Source: an uncultured SAR86 cluster bacterium | GTDB taxonomy: Bacteria; Pseudomonadota; Gammaproteobacteria; Magnimaribacterales; Magnimaribacteraceae | Direction: 5' to 3' | Length of the DNA: 39,903 nt | Assembly: GCA_938075195.1 (NCBI GenBank) | Contig: CALJGK010000056.1 | Span: 1-39,903 of the forward strand | In this document: positions 16,124 to 24,579 of the stretch, piece after piece | Numbering within the stretch: the first letter of the stretch is position 1 | Layout of the letters: each line of letters starts with the position of its first letter | Program-made: the position numbers and the translations under genes | The notes under the pieces: generated by a model | Database searches by the model: none | Told to the model about the DNA's origin: nothing | What the model saw: the letters and a program-made list of their open reading frames with translations, nothing else

Positions 16124-17191
16124 ATGAGCGAAGTACCAAATCCTGAATATAACCCATCTGGAGTAGCGGACTGTATTGATACAAATAAACTACCCTGGAT
16201 GCCTCTCCCTAACGTTCCTGGAATGTCGATAAAGCCAGCTAGAGCGTCAGGTGAAAGTGGTATCTTTAGTTTAATCTTTAAACTAGAAGCAGGCAGTTCT
16301 TTGCCTGCTTCTGTTTACCTCGGAAGTATGGATATGCTGATCCTCTCTGGAAAGGCAGAATATACTCAAGAAGATGTTACGAGCATATTAAATCCTGGTA
16401 CCTGGGGTTTTGTATCTGCAAATTCTAGAGTAAATTCTTTTCATGCTATTGAAGAGACAGAAGTCTTAGCTAACTTTTATAGCGGAGTCGCATTTTTAAA
16501 TGATGATGGTTCTTTAAGCTCCTTATTTACTGCTCTTGACGTCCTGCAGATGGCTAAAGATTCTAAAATTACCTTGGTGCCTAACTCATTATCTGCATGT
16601 ATGGACTTAGATCCAGAAGCTTATAACGGTAATGGTGAGCCGCTTGCAATAACTGCTGGAAATGCAGGGAAGTTAGTAAATGACGTTGCCGATGCATCCA
16701 TCACCAACGAACTTACTCATCCACACTTTGTAGATACTAAAGCAGTACCTTGGCTGGTGTTGCCAGGCATGGAAGATGTAGGTCTTAAAATACTAAGAGT
16801 CAGTGAAGAAACTGGCTACGTATCTTTAATAGTGAGACACAATGGTGTAGCTGACCCTCATACACATATAGGTGCAAGCGATTTCCTAGTTCTTCAAGGT
16901 AGATTAGGAGTAAGAAACGGTCCTCCTGAAGGTTATGGTCCTGGAATATGGTTCTATGAACCTGCTGGTGCAAGACACAATGCCACTCAAAGAGTGACTG
17001 ATGAAGATCTAATATATACAGCTAACTTATATGGGCCAGTTATGTTTGACTCAGGTCCAGGTACTCAGATTGAATCACTACTTTCATGGGTAGAGTACAA
17101 AGGCATGGCTGAAGCAAACGGTATTAAATTAGTACCGAGCACCAAACCTGAAGATTCAAGTTTACTTGCCTGGGCTCCATTAAAGTCTTGA
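16124..17191 (+). CDS. Two-domain cupin protein (dihydroxyacetophenone-dioxygenase/ChrR-cupin-like)
   Basis: This 355-aa protein is an internal duplication of a cupin domain. Half 1 (about 18-130) contains LPWMPLPNVPGM and half 2 (about 204-320) contains VPWLVLPGMEDVG. Half 2 keeps the metal motif P245-H-T-H248-IGASDFLVLQG and a distal H285 (GARHN), consistent with a mononuclear Fe site. In half 1 the two histidine positions are A62 and V64, so only the second domain should bind metal. The layout recalls 2,4'-dihydroxyacetophenone dioxygenase and ChrR-type cupins. A GAGGAAAAA ribosome site precedes the ATG. Inferred role: oxygenolytic C-C cleavage or binding of an intermediate in the pathway served by the TonB receptor. 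Confidence 0.75.
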   Translation: MSEVPNPEYNPSGVADCIDTNKLPWMPLPNVPGMSIKPARASGESGIFSLIFKLEAGSSLPASVYLGSMDMLILSGKAEYTQEDVTSILNPGTWGFVSANSRVNSFHAIEETEVLANFYSGVAFLNDDGSLSSLFTALDVLQMAKDSKITLVPNSLSACMDLDPEAYNGNGEPLAITAGNAGKLVNDVADASITNELTHPHFVDTKAVPWLVLPGMEDVGLKILRVSEETGYVSLIVRHNGVADPHTHIGASDFLVLQGRLGVRNGPPEGYGPGIWFYEPAGARHNATQRVTDEDLIYTANLYGPVMFDSGPGTQIESLLSWVEYKGMAEANGIKLVPSTKPEDSSLLAWAPLKS

Positions 17192-17223
17192 TTTAATCTT
17201 TCAGAATAGGCCTAATTACGTAG

Positions 17224-18531
17224 GTGGGTAATTCTATTCTTCTTAACAATGCATCAATCATAGATGGAACTGGTTCTGTCCCCTATTCGGGACATATACA
17301 AATCATAGATGACAAGATTGTTTCTGTATCTAGGGAAGAAATAAAGCCCGAGAAAGAAAATACCGAAATTCTTAATTTAGAAGGTAAATTTATTATGCCT
17401 GGGCTAATCGATGCCCACTGTCATATAAGCTTTGATGAACCTAAGTCTAATGATGAACTTTTTTTTCACAGAAGAGAGGGCTTAGCAGCAATCATTGCTG
17501 GAACCAATGCACTGAAAGTACTTCAGTCAGGAGTAACAAGCTTTTTTGACGCAGATAGTCTCTATAGCGTGGGTGTTGATCTAAGAGATGCAATTGAAAG
17601 CGGAATTATCCAAGGTCCTAAGATGGCAGTTGGAGGAAATGCACTGATTACTTCGGCCGGAGGCACTGCCGGGAGACTTATACCTGATGAAGGAAAAAGA
17701 GGCTATGGTGCTGTTGTAACCAGTAAGGATGAAATCGTCCTAGAAATCAGAAGACAAATTAAAATGGGCGTGGATTGGATAAAAATTCATGTTTCTGGAA
17801 TGGTTCCAAGACAAACTTCAGAAGGAGAATTACAAGCGTGGAGTTTGGATGAACTCAAACTTGCCTGCGATACCGCACATGAATTAGGCATTCCTGTTGT
17901 AGGCCATTGCAGAGGTGCAGGAAGTGTTAAAGATTCGTTGCTTGCCGGTATGGATATGATCTTACATGGCACTTATATGGATGAAGAAGGCCTTGAGCTT
18001 ATGATTGATAAAAACATACCTTTAGTCCCTACTTTTACATTCCAAGCTAACTTGATTGACTATGCAGAAAGGATGGATGCCTCAAAAGACTACAAAGATA
18101 TCTTTGAGAAAGAGATACAAGATAACGTTCCCATGTTTAGAAAGGCCTTTGAAGCTGGAGTTCCTTTTTTATGTGGAAGTGAAACAGGATTCTCAGTAAC
18201 ACCTTATGGTGACTGGCATTACAAAGAGCTAGAGGTCTTTGTTGATAAACTTGGCTTAACGCCATTAGAGGCCATTACATGCGGAACAAAGAATGCCTCA
18301 CAAGCCATGAGAAGAGATGACATAGGTGTAATAGCTGAGGGTAAAGTGGCTGACCTTTTAGTACTCAGCGAAAATCCTTCTAAAGATGTTTCTGTATTAG
18401 GAAATAAAGAACTAATAGAAAAAGTTTATCTCAGTGGGAAAGAAGTTGATCTAAATCCAGCACCAAAAAGAATCAAAGATCCATCTGGGTGGAGAATCTC
18501 ATCTTACTCAAACAAAATTTTAGAAAAATAA
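17224..18531 (+). CDS. Metal-dependent amidohydrolase (imidazolonepropionase/prolidase-like branch)
   Basis: This 435-aa amidohydrolase starts at a GTG, which is needed to include the first beta strand (NSILLNNASIIDGTG). Motifs in order: IMPGLIDAHCH with H65 and H67, K187 in WIKIHVSG (likely carboxylated lysine), H228 in VGHCRG, H248 in ILHGTY, and FLCGSETGF with E320 where the family usually has Asp (GTD). The C-terminal strand EGKVADLLVLSENP is typical. A binuclear metal site hydrolysing a C-N or lactone bond is expected. It lies 32 bases after the cupin and 8 bases before the FAD dehydrogenase. No signal peptide is seen, so it is cytoplasmic. Confidence 0.88.
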   Translation: MGNSILLNNASIIDGTGSVPYSGHIQIIDDKIVSVSREEIKPEKENTEILNLEGKFIMPGLIDAHCHISFDEPKSNDELFFHRREGLAAIIAGTNALKVLQSGVTSFFDADSLYSVGVDLRDAIESGIIQGPKMAVGGNALITSAGGTAGRLIPDEGKRGYGAVVTSKDEIVLEIRRQIKMGVDWIKIHVSGMVPRQTSEGELQAWSLDELKLACDTAHELGIPVVGHCRGAGSVKDSLLAGMDMILHGTYMDEEGLELMIDKNIPLVPTFTFQANLIDYAERMDASKDYKDIFEKEIQDNVPMFRKAFEAGVPFLCGSETGFSVTPYGDWHYKELEVFVDKLGLTPLEAITCGTKNASQAMRRDDIGVIAEGKVADLLVLSENPSKDVSVLGNKELIEKVYLSGKEVDLNPAPKRIKDPSGWRISSYSNKILEK

Positions 18532-18539
18532 TTTCCTAA

Positions 18540-19916
18540 ATGACCATAATCCAAGATATTGAATCGGTTGTAGGCGAAAAAGGTTTAATAACCGGAAAAG
18601 ACGTATTCAATAGAAAAGCAGGCATCTGGATAGATGATGGAATAAGGGCAGATGCAATAGTTAGGCCAAAAGATACACTTGAGCTATCTAAAGTTTTAGC
18701 CATTTGTAATAAAAACAAACAAGCCGTCATTCCTCATGGGGGACTGACTGGATTGGCAGAAGGTGCCATCACTCAACAAGGCCAAATAGCAATTTCTTCT
18801 GAAAGATTAACAGCTATTGAAGAGGTTGATGAAATAGGTAGAACCATGACTCTTCAGGCAGGAGTGCCTTTGGAGAAGGCTCAAGAAGAGGCCGAAAAAT
18901 ATAATTTAATGCTTCCAGTGGATCTTGGTGCCAGAGGTTCTTGTACTGTTGGTGGGAATATTTCTACTAATGCTGGCGGTAACATGGTTATTAAATATGG
19001 AATGATGAGAGATTCAGTCTTAGGATTAGAGGCAGTATTAGCAGATGGTCAAGTCATGACATCTATGAATCAAATGCTCAAGAATAATTCAGGTTATGAT
19101 CTTAAACAGTTGTTTATAGGTACCGAAGGAACACTTGGCTATGTTACTAAAGCCGTCTTGAGACTTAGAGAAAAACCAAAAAGTACCAATACCGCTTTAT
19201 TGGCCATTGATTCTTTTGATGGTGTTATAAAGTTTCTTAAATTTATAGACAAAGGGCTTGGGGGCAGTCTCAGTGCATATGAAGTAATGTGGAAAAACTT
19301 CTACGAGCTTATTACTGTAACCGGATCGAACCATAACCCTCCCCTTCCCTGTGAGCATAATTACTATGTACTAATTGAAACATCCGGAGCAGATCAAGAA
19401 AAGGATACAGGTCATTTTGAACATCTATTAGAGCAGGGTCTAAGTAATCAGATAATTAAAGATGCGATAATTGCTCAGTCAGAATCTGAGAGATCACGCC
19501 TATGGGCTATAAGAGATGATGTAGAGCAACATTATCAAGAAGGACCCGTTAAGATGTTTGATGTCAGCATGCCTATTTCAGAAATGGAAAATTACGTGCA
19601 AGAAGTTAACAAGAGGTTTGCGGCTAACTGGGATGATTACAAATGTGTTGTATTTGGTCATGTTGGAGACGGTAATCTTCATGTGATAGGAGGCATAGGT
19701 AGCGATAACCTAAAAGAAATAAAGATTATGGAATCATGTATATATGAACCTTTAAAACCTATCAATGGGGCTGTCTCTGCAGAGCATGGAATAGGACTAG
19801 AGAAAAAAAATTATCTTCATATTTCTAGGTCTGAAACTGAAATAAATTTAATGAAATCTCTTAAAAAAGCTCTAGATCCAAATAATATTCTTAATCCAGG
19901 AAAAGTATTCGATTAA
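18540..19916 (+). CDS. GlcD-like FAD-linked dehydrogenase
   Basis: This 458-aa flavoprotein has the FAD_binding_4 (PCMH) and FAD-oxidase C domains. PHGGLTG (65-71), VGGNISTNAGG (137-147) and GTEGTLGYVTKAVL (194-207) form the FAD site. GHVGDGNLH (373-381) and AEHGIG (414-419) supply the catalytic/metal histidines of the 2-hydroxyacid dehydrogenase branch. Relatives oxidise glycolate, D-lactate or D-2-hydroxyglutarate; the substrate here is unknown. It is the last gene of the TonB receptor operon and converges on the ABC permease gene 14 bases away. The role is probably oxidation of a 2-hydroxy acid released by upstream steps (inference). Confidence 0.9.
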   Translation: MTIIQDIESVVGEKGLITGKDVFNRKAGIWIDDGIRADAIVRPKDTLELSKVLAICNKNKQAVIPHGGLTGLAEGAITQQGQIAISSERLTAIEEVDEIGRTMTLQAGVPLEKAQEEAEKYNLMLPVDLGARGSCTVGGNISTNAGGNMVIKYGMMRDSVLGLEAVLADGQVMTSMNQMLKNNSGYDLKQLFIGTEGTLGYVTKAVLRLREKPKSTNTALLAIDSFDGVIKFLKFIDKGLGGSLSAYEVMWKNFYELITVTGSNHNPPLPCEHNYYVLIETSGADQEKDTGHFEHLLEQGLSNQIIKDAIIAQSESERSRLWAIRDDVEQHYQEGPVKMFDVSMPISEMENYVQEVNKRFAANWDDYKCVVFGHVGDGNLHVIGGIGSDNLKEIKIMESCIYEPLKPINGAVSAEHGIGLEKKNYLHISRSETEINLMKSLKKALDPNNILNPGKVFD

Positions 19917-19930
19917 GTCAGTCCTGTAGA

Positions 19931-21019
19931 TTACTTGGCAACTTCTTTCCAAACAAAAAACTTCGTAGCCACAAAGAAAGCTATTAAAACCCATATCAAA
20001 ACTCCAAATGTTGGATAGCTCAAGGAGAAGAAACTAGCTCCATCATTAGCAATATCTCTCAAAGCAGATGCCAAGGAGCTCAATGGCAGTGAATAAACAA
20101 TGGGTTGTATATATTCGGGCATAGAGCTAATAGGAAAAAAGACACCAGATAGAATGATCTGAGGAAAGGTAACAAGACCTACAATGGGCCTAATACCCTC
20201 TTGAGTTTTTGCCAGGCTTCCTAAAGCAAAACCTATACAGAGAAAAATAAAAGTTCCCAAGATAACAGCTAAATAAAATGAAAAGTAGCTACCTACCAAT
20301 CTAATATCAAGTGCGAATAATGCAATAGAAAGAACTACCGAAAGCTGAACCAGTACGATTAGCATTCTTGCCAGTACAATTGAAACTATGAAATCCCGCG
20401 GTCTGATAGGAGTCACAAAGAGTCTTTTAAGAATTCCTCTTCTTCTATACTCAACTACATTGAAACCTGAACCGGCAATGCTTAAATTCATAATCATAAA
20501 AGCTAACAATCCAGGAAGAAGGAAATCTATATACCTTTGCGGTCTTGCCTTAACATCCTTCAGTTCAATTTTAAATAGTGGCGACGTATTTCTAATTTTT
20601 CTTTCTATAGAGATTAAAGATGAATCAATAGCCTTTTGAATAACACCAACTTGTCTAGTTTGAGAAGCATCTACATAAAACTCTAGTGCTCCAAGCTCTT
20701 CCAGTGATACAAAATTTTGAGGAATTAAAATTAAACCTTCTAAATCTCCAGCTAATAACTCTGATTCAAGATCAGCAAAATCTCCTTCAAGGACAGTGAA
20801 TAAATCCTCCGCCTCCAGACTTTGAATAAACTCACTAGATATTGAGGATTTTGATTGATCTGCCACTCCAATTAAGAAAGGGTCTCTTTCTCCACCTGAG
20901 AAAGAAAATGCTCCTATAAATATCAAAGGAAAGAAAAGACTAAATAAAATTGCCTGTCTATTTCTTAAAAAAATCTTTAAAAAGACACCAGCTAGATGCA
21001 TTTGTAATGAAGTAAACAT
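19931..21019 (-). CDS. ABC-2 type exporter permease
   Basis: This 362-aa membrane protein has one N-terminal TM helix (about 22-41), a large extracytoplasmic domain (about 42-170) with predicted periplasmic Gly/Leu-rich segments, and five further TM helices (from about 171). The ABC-2 signature GVFFPISSMPEYIQPIVYSL lies near the C-terminus, followed by LSSLASALRDI. It follows the ATPase gene with no gap. Together they form a half-size exporter like those for drugs, lipids or polyketides. Coupling to a Rieske oxygenase gene suggests export of its product or of a toxic intermediate (inference). Confidence 0.88.
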   Translation of the reverse strand: MFTSLQMHLAGVFLKIFLRNRQAILFSLFFPLIFIGAFSFSGGERDPFLIGVADQSKSSISSEFIQSLEAEDLFTVLEGDFADLESELLAGDLEGLILIPQNFVSLEELGALEFYVDASQTRQVGVIQKAIDSSLISIERKIRNTSPLFKIELKDVKARPQRYIDFLLPGLLAFMIMNLSIAGSGFNVVEYRRRGILKRLFVTPIRPRDFIVSIVLARMLIVLVQLSVVLSIALFALDIRLVGSYFSFYLAVILGTFIFLCIGFALGSLAKTQEGIRPIVGLVTFPQIILSGVFFPISSMPEYIQPIVYSLPLSSLASALRDIANDGASFFSLSYPTFGVLIWVLIAFFVATKFFVWKEVAK

Positions 21020-21772
21020 TTAGTCCCTTAAGTCCCGCCCAGTAAGAGAAAGAAAAACAGTTTCTAGATTCTCTTTTTTTCCGCTCTTTGTTTCAATATC
21101 GTGAATTAAATCAAGGGGTTTTCCTTCAATAATAATCTGACCTTTATCCATAATTGCCACTTTATGACATAAAGTTTCAGCCTCCTCCATGTTGTGAGTG
21201 GTTAATATGATAGTCATTCCTGAATTATTTAATTCTTTTATCAGTTGCCATAAATTATGTTTTGCTTGTGGATCAAGCCCCGTAGTGGGCTCATCCAAAA
21301 ACAGAACTGTAGGCTCATTTACTAAAGCGCATGCTATAGAAAACCTCTGTTTCTGCCCCCCAGACAGCTCTTCAGGTTTTGCATTTATTTTTTCTGATAA
21401 ATCCACCTTACTAAGAAGATCTTTGGCATCGATATTATTTTGATACAGCTTTCCGAATAAAATTAAGAGTTCTTCAAGGCTTAAAGAATCAAAGTATTCA
21501 TTGGATTGCAGTTGAACTCCTATTATTTCTTTTACTTGAAAGGGGTTATTGGCAACATTGATACCTTTGACACATGCTGAGCCTCCATCAATATCTGTAA
21601 GCCCTTCTATCATCTCAAGTGTGGTTGTCTTCCCAGCACCATTTGGTCCTAGAATTCCAAAAATCTGAACTTCATCAAGTAAAAATGAAACACCATCTAC
21701 GGCTTGAAAGTTATTTTTGGTCTGTGGATCTAAGTAAGATTTTTGTAAATCTATTACCTCAACAATGCTCAA
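21020..21772 (-). CDS. ABC transporter ATP-binding protein (ABC-2/DRR type)
   Basis: This 250-aa ATPase has Walker A GPNGAGKTT (42-50), signature LSGGQKQR (135-142), Walker B VLFLDEP (155-161), and the switch histidine in LTTHNMEEAE. Overall it resembles the CcmA/NodI/DrrA group that partners ABC-2 permeases. It begins 2 bases after the stop of the Rieske oxygenase gene and abuts the permease start, so the three genes form one tightly packed unit. Confidence 0.93.
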   Translation of the reverse strand: MSIVEVIDLQKSYLDPQTKNNFQAVDGVSFLLDEVQIFGILGPNGAGKTTTLEMIEGLTDIDGGSACVKGINVANNPFQVKEIIGVQLQSNEYFDSLSLEELLILFGKLYQNNIDAKDLLSKVDLSEKINAKPEELSGGQKQRFSIACALVNEPTVLFLDEPTTGLDPQAKHNLWQLIKELNNSGMTIILTTHNMEEAETLCHKVAIMDKGQIIIEGKPLDLIHDIETKSGKKENLETVFLSLTGRDLRD

Positions 21773-21774
21773 AA

Positions 21775-22974
21775 CTAAGCCTCTTCGAGAGGTAAAGATT
21801 GAAGGCCCAAAGCCTGTCGGTAAGTATTGTGGTAATGATGAAGAGCAGGTTCATTTTTTCCAAAGGTAAGATAATCTAAAGTTCCTGTCCTAAGACCTCG
21901 ATGCGAGGATGCTGCAACAACATAATCTTCATCTCTAATAACAGAAGCGAAGCCACCATATTGCTCTTCGAGTAGTTCTTTTCCATTAATACCTGTTTTT
22001 TCTAGTTCTTTTATATGTTCTAAAACATGAGGATAAAAATAAAATGAAATTTTAGAAAAACTTTTATGTGGTGAGTTTTCAGCGGGATACTCTTTCACCA
22101 AAAATGCACCCTCAGGAGTTGGCAAAAATATAATGTTTGGAAATAAATAATAAACAGGCAAAGATCCAGAGCAAATATCCCAATCCGATTCTGGTAATTT
22201 CCTCATTTCATCAATGGTTCTTTTACATAAAATTAATCTTCCATTTCTATTGAAACTATCAAACATTTGGCAGTTGCCATGAAAGCTTTGAAACAGAGAA
22301 TCTTTATGGAGCACCGAGAAATGATAAGTTTCTCCAAATGTATCTATTGCTAATTTCCAATTCATCTCAGTTTGGTATTCTTCTTCATTAGCAAAAGTAA
22401 GATCTTGAAAGTTCCAAGAGCTAAACTCTTCCATAAGATCTTTACCAAGTAGATCATCTAGCTCAATTTTTCCATCTTGAGAAGGATGAACCCAAAGAAA
22501 TCCAAATTTCTCAAGAGCCGGTAATTCTTTCAATCCGTAACAATCTTTATCGATTTTGCCAAATTGATCACTTTTGGGATAGCCTATCAAGGCCCCTTCG
22601 TTGTTATAAGTCCAGCCATGAAATGGACAAGAAAATTTGGATTTCTCACCTCTTTTCACATCTTCTACTATCACACCACGATGTGAACAGACGTTCGCAT
22701 AGGCCTTAAATTCTCCTGAACTATTCCTAGTTGCCAAAACCGGTACACCGAAGTCCTCTGTTGTCATGAATGTATCTGGTTTAGGAAGATCACCTGACAT
22801 ACCAATGATTTGGGGATGATTTAAAAAGAAAGTATCCCACTCTCTTTCAAATCTCTCACTAGAGGTATAAGTTTCGGCTGGAGTCCTAATAATCCCTCCA
22901 GCGTCTATATTGGTTTTTGCATCCAGGTGATTAATTAGACCTTTTAGCAATCTTAACTGTTCTTCTTTACGCAT
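21775..22974 (-). CDS. Rieske non-heme iron oxygenase (second)
   Basis: This 399-aa protein has the Rieske cluster ligands C96-x-H98 (VCSHRG) and C116-x2-H119 (CPFHGWTYN). The catalytic domain has bridging D211, Fe ligands H218 and H223 (ETYHFSVLH) and D350 (IRDEDY). It is only moderately similar to the first Rieske enzyme, with a different middle region (QDLTFANEEEYQTEMNWKLA), so a separate substrate is likely. It heads an operon with an ABC-2 exporter and is divergent from the photolyase-family gene (109 bases between). No ferredoxin or reductase gene is adjacent. Confidence 0.93.
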   Translation of the reverse strand: MRKEEQLRLLKGLINHLDAKTNIDAGGIIRTPAETYTSSERFEREWDTFFLNHPQIIGMSGDLPKPDTFMTTEDFGVPVLATRNSSGEFKAYANVCSHRGVIVEDVKRGEKSKFSCPFHGWTYNNEGALIGYPKSDQFGKIDKDCYGLKELPALEKFGFLWVHPSQDGKIELDDLLGKDLMEEFSSWNFQDLTFANEEEYQTEMNWKLAIDTFGETYHFSVLHKDSLFQSFHGNCQMFDSFNRNGRLILCKRTIDEMRKLPESDWDICSGSLPVYYLFPNIIFLPTPEGAFLVKEYPAENSPHKSFSKISFYFYPHVLEHIKELEKTGINGKELLEEQYGGFASVIRDEDYVVAASSHRGLRTGTLDYLTFGKNEPALHHYHNTYRQALGLQSLPLEEA

Positions 22975-23083
22975 AAATTGATTTTAACATTGATGATAAA
23001 AAATGGAAAAATGGAATGTATCATCTATCTTTTCATTCTATCGGTTATCATAAAAAACATTATTAAATCTAAAGATACTAATT

Positions 23084-24574
23084 ATGGAGAATAATCTTTT
23101 TATCATTCTTGGAAATCAACTCTTTGATCCTAACCTATTGAAGTCTAAAAATTGTACTGAGGTTTTCATGGCAGAAGACTTTGGTCTTTGCACTTATCAG
23201 AAACATCACAAGCTTAAGTTGTATTTATTCTTGGTGGCGATGAGGGAATATAAAGATGAACTAGAAGCAAGTGGAATCAAGGTTCACTACCATGAACTTA
23301 ATAAAAGGAATAAAAAGGAATCCTACGTAAATTGCCTGACGAATTTTTTAGAAAAAAATAAGATAACGAATATCAATTATTTTGAAATTGAAGATAAATC
23401 ATTTGAAGAAGAATTTAAAAATTTAGAAACACGCCAAATAGAATTAATAGAGCATCAAAACCCAATGTTCCTATTTTCAAGAAAAGAATTTCATGAATTT
23501 CATGAAGGTAAAAAAGTTTTTAGAATGGCCTCTTTTTATAAATATGCTAGAAAGAAATTGAATATTCTCATGGATAAACAAGATAATCCTCTAGGCGAGA
23601 AGTGGTCTTTTGATGAAGAAAATAGAAAAAAAATACCAAAAGGAAAAGAAATACCGACACTTCCAGAATGCGAACTCTCTAAACATCATGTTCCTATATG
23701 CACTCTGATTAATGAGCATTTTAGCGATCATCCTGGACTATTAAAAAATTTTTGGTTCCCTGTTTCAAGGGAACAAGCCAAGGAATGTTTAAGAATTTTT
23801 CTTAGAGATAGAATACATGAGTTTGGTATCTATGAAGATGCAATGCTCACTGAAAAGAACTTCTTATATCACAGCACGCTTAGTCCTGTTTTGAATATAG
23901 GGTTATTAACTCCCGCGGAAGTGATTAGTGAAACAATCAAAATATTTGAAAAAAATAATATCCCTTTAAATTCAACAGAGGGCTTTATTAGACAGATAAT
24001 TGGATGGAGGGAATTCATAAGAGGCATTTATCAAGAGCAAGGTAAGTTTCAAATGAGTCAAAACTACTGGAAACATAAAAACAAACTTACTGATAGTTGG
24101 TACGAAGGTACTACCGGAATCATACCTCTGGATGATTGCATTAAAAGTACCATCAATGATGGATATCATCATCACATACCAAGATTAATGGTAATAAGTA
24201 ATTTAATGAATATGTGCGAAGTAGATCCAAATGAAATCTATAAATGGTTTATGGAGATGTATATTGATTCCTCTGATTGGGTGATGGTTCCAAATGTTTA
24301 TGGAATGGCTACCTATGCAGATGGAGGTCTGATGTCCACTAAACCTTATACATGCGGATCAAATTATATTCTGAAGATGAGCAACTATTCTAAAGGTGAA
24401 TGGTGTAATACGGTTGATGGCCTCTATTGGCGTTTTACAGAAATTCACAGGCCTTTTTACGAAAAAAATGCACGAATGAGTTTCTTAACTCGCACACTTG
24501 ATAGACTTGATCCAGAAAGGAAAGAAATGATTTTTGAAAAAGCAGAAGAATTTATTGAAACCAATACCAAGTAA
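23084..24574 (+). CDS. Photolyase/cryptochrome of the FeS-BCP (DPRP) family
   Basis: This 496-aa protein has the N-terminal alpha/beta domain FIILGNQLFDPN (6-17) and the FAD-binding C-terminal domain. It includes TEGFIRQIIGWREFIRGIY (298-316), GYHHHIPRLMV (360-370), WFMEMYIDSSDWVMVPNVYG (388-407) and DGGLMSTKPY (413-422). This is the bacterial (6-4) photolyase/CryB-type branch, which normally carries a [4Fe-4S] cluster. Here the expected DYC-x2-C...CPFN segment is shortened to NYSKGEWCNTVDG (434-446), leaving only C352 and C441 as plausible former ligands. A role in repair of UV-damaged DNA, or as a light sensor, is expected. The ATG lies after an AT-rich leader without a strong Shine-Dalgarno. 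Confidence 0.9.
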   Translation: MENNLFIILGNQLFDPNLLKSKNCTEVFMAEDFGLCTYQKHHKLKLYLFLVAMREYKDELEASGIKVHYHELNKRNKKESYVNCLTNFLEKNKITNINYFEIEDKSFEEEFKNLETRQIELIEHQNPMFLFSRKEFHEFHEGKKVFRMASFYKYARKKLNILMDKQDNPLGEKWSFDEENRKKIPKGKEIPTLPECELSKHHVPICTLINEHFSDHPGLLKNFWFPVSREQAKECLRIFLRDRIHEFGIYEDAMLTEKNFLYHSTLSPVLNIGLLTPAEVISETIKIFEKNNIPLNSTEGFIRQIIGWREFIRGIYQEQGKFQMSQNYWKHKNKLTDSWYEGTTGIIPLDDCIKSTINDGYHHHIPRLMVISNLMNMCEVDPNEIYKWFMEMYIDSSDWVMVPNVYGMATYADGGLMSTKPYTCGSNYILKMSNYSKGEWCNTVDGLYWRFTEIHRPFYEKNARMSFLTRTLDRLDPERKEMIFEKAEEFIETNTK

Positions 24575-24579
24575 GATTC

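Noticed and set aside
22992-23025. GATGATA/TATCATC inverted repeat upstream of the photolyase gene
   Set aside because: Only 7-bp arms with 20 bases between in very AT-rich DNA; chance is likely and no promoter geometry supports it.
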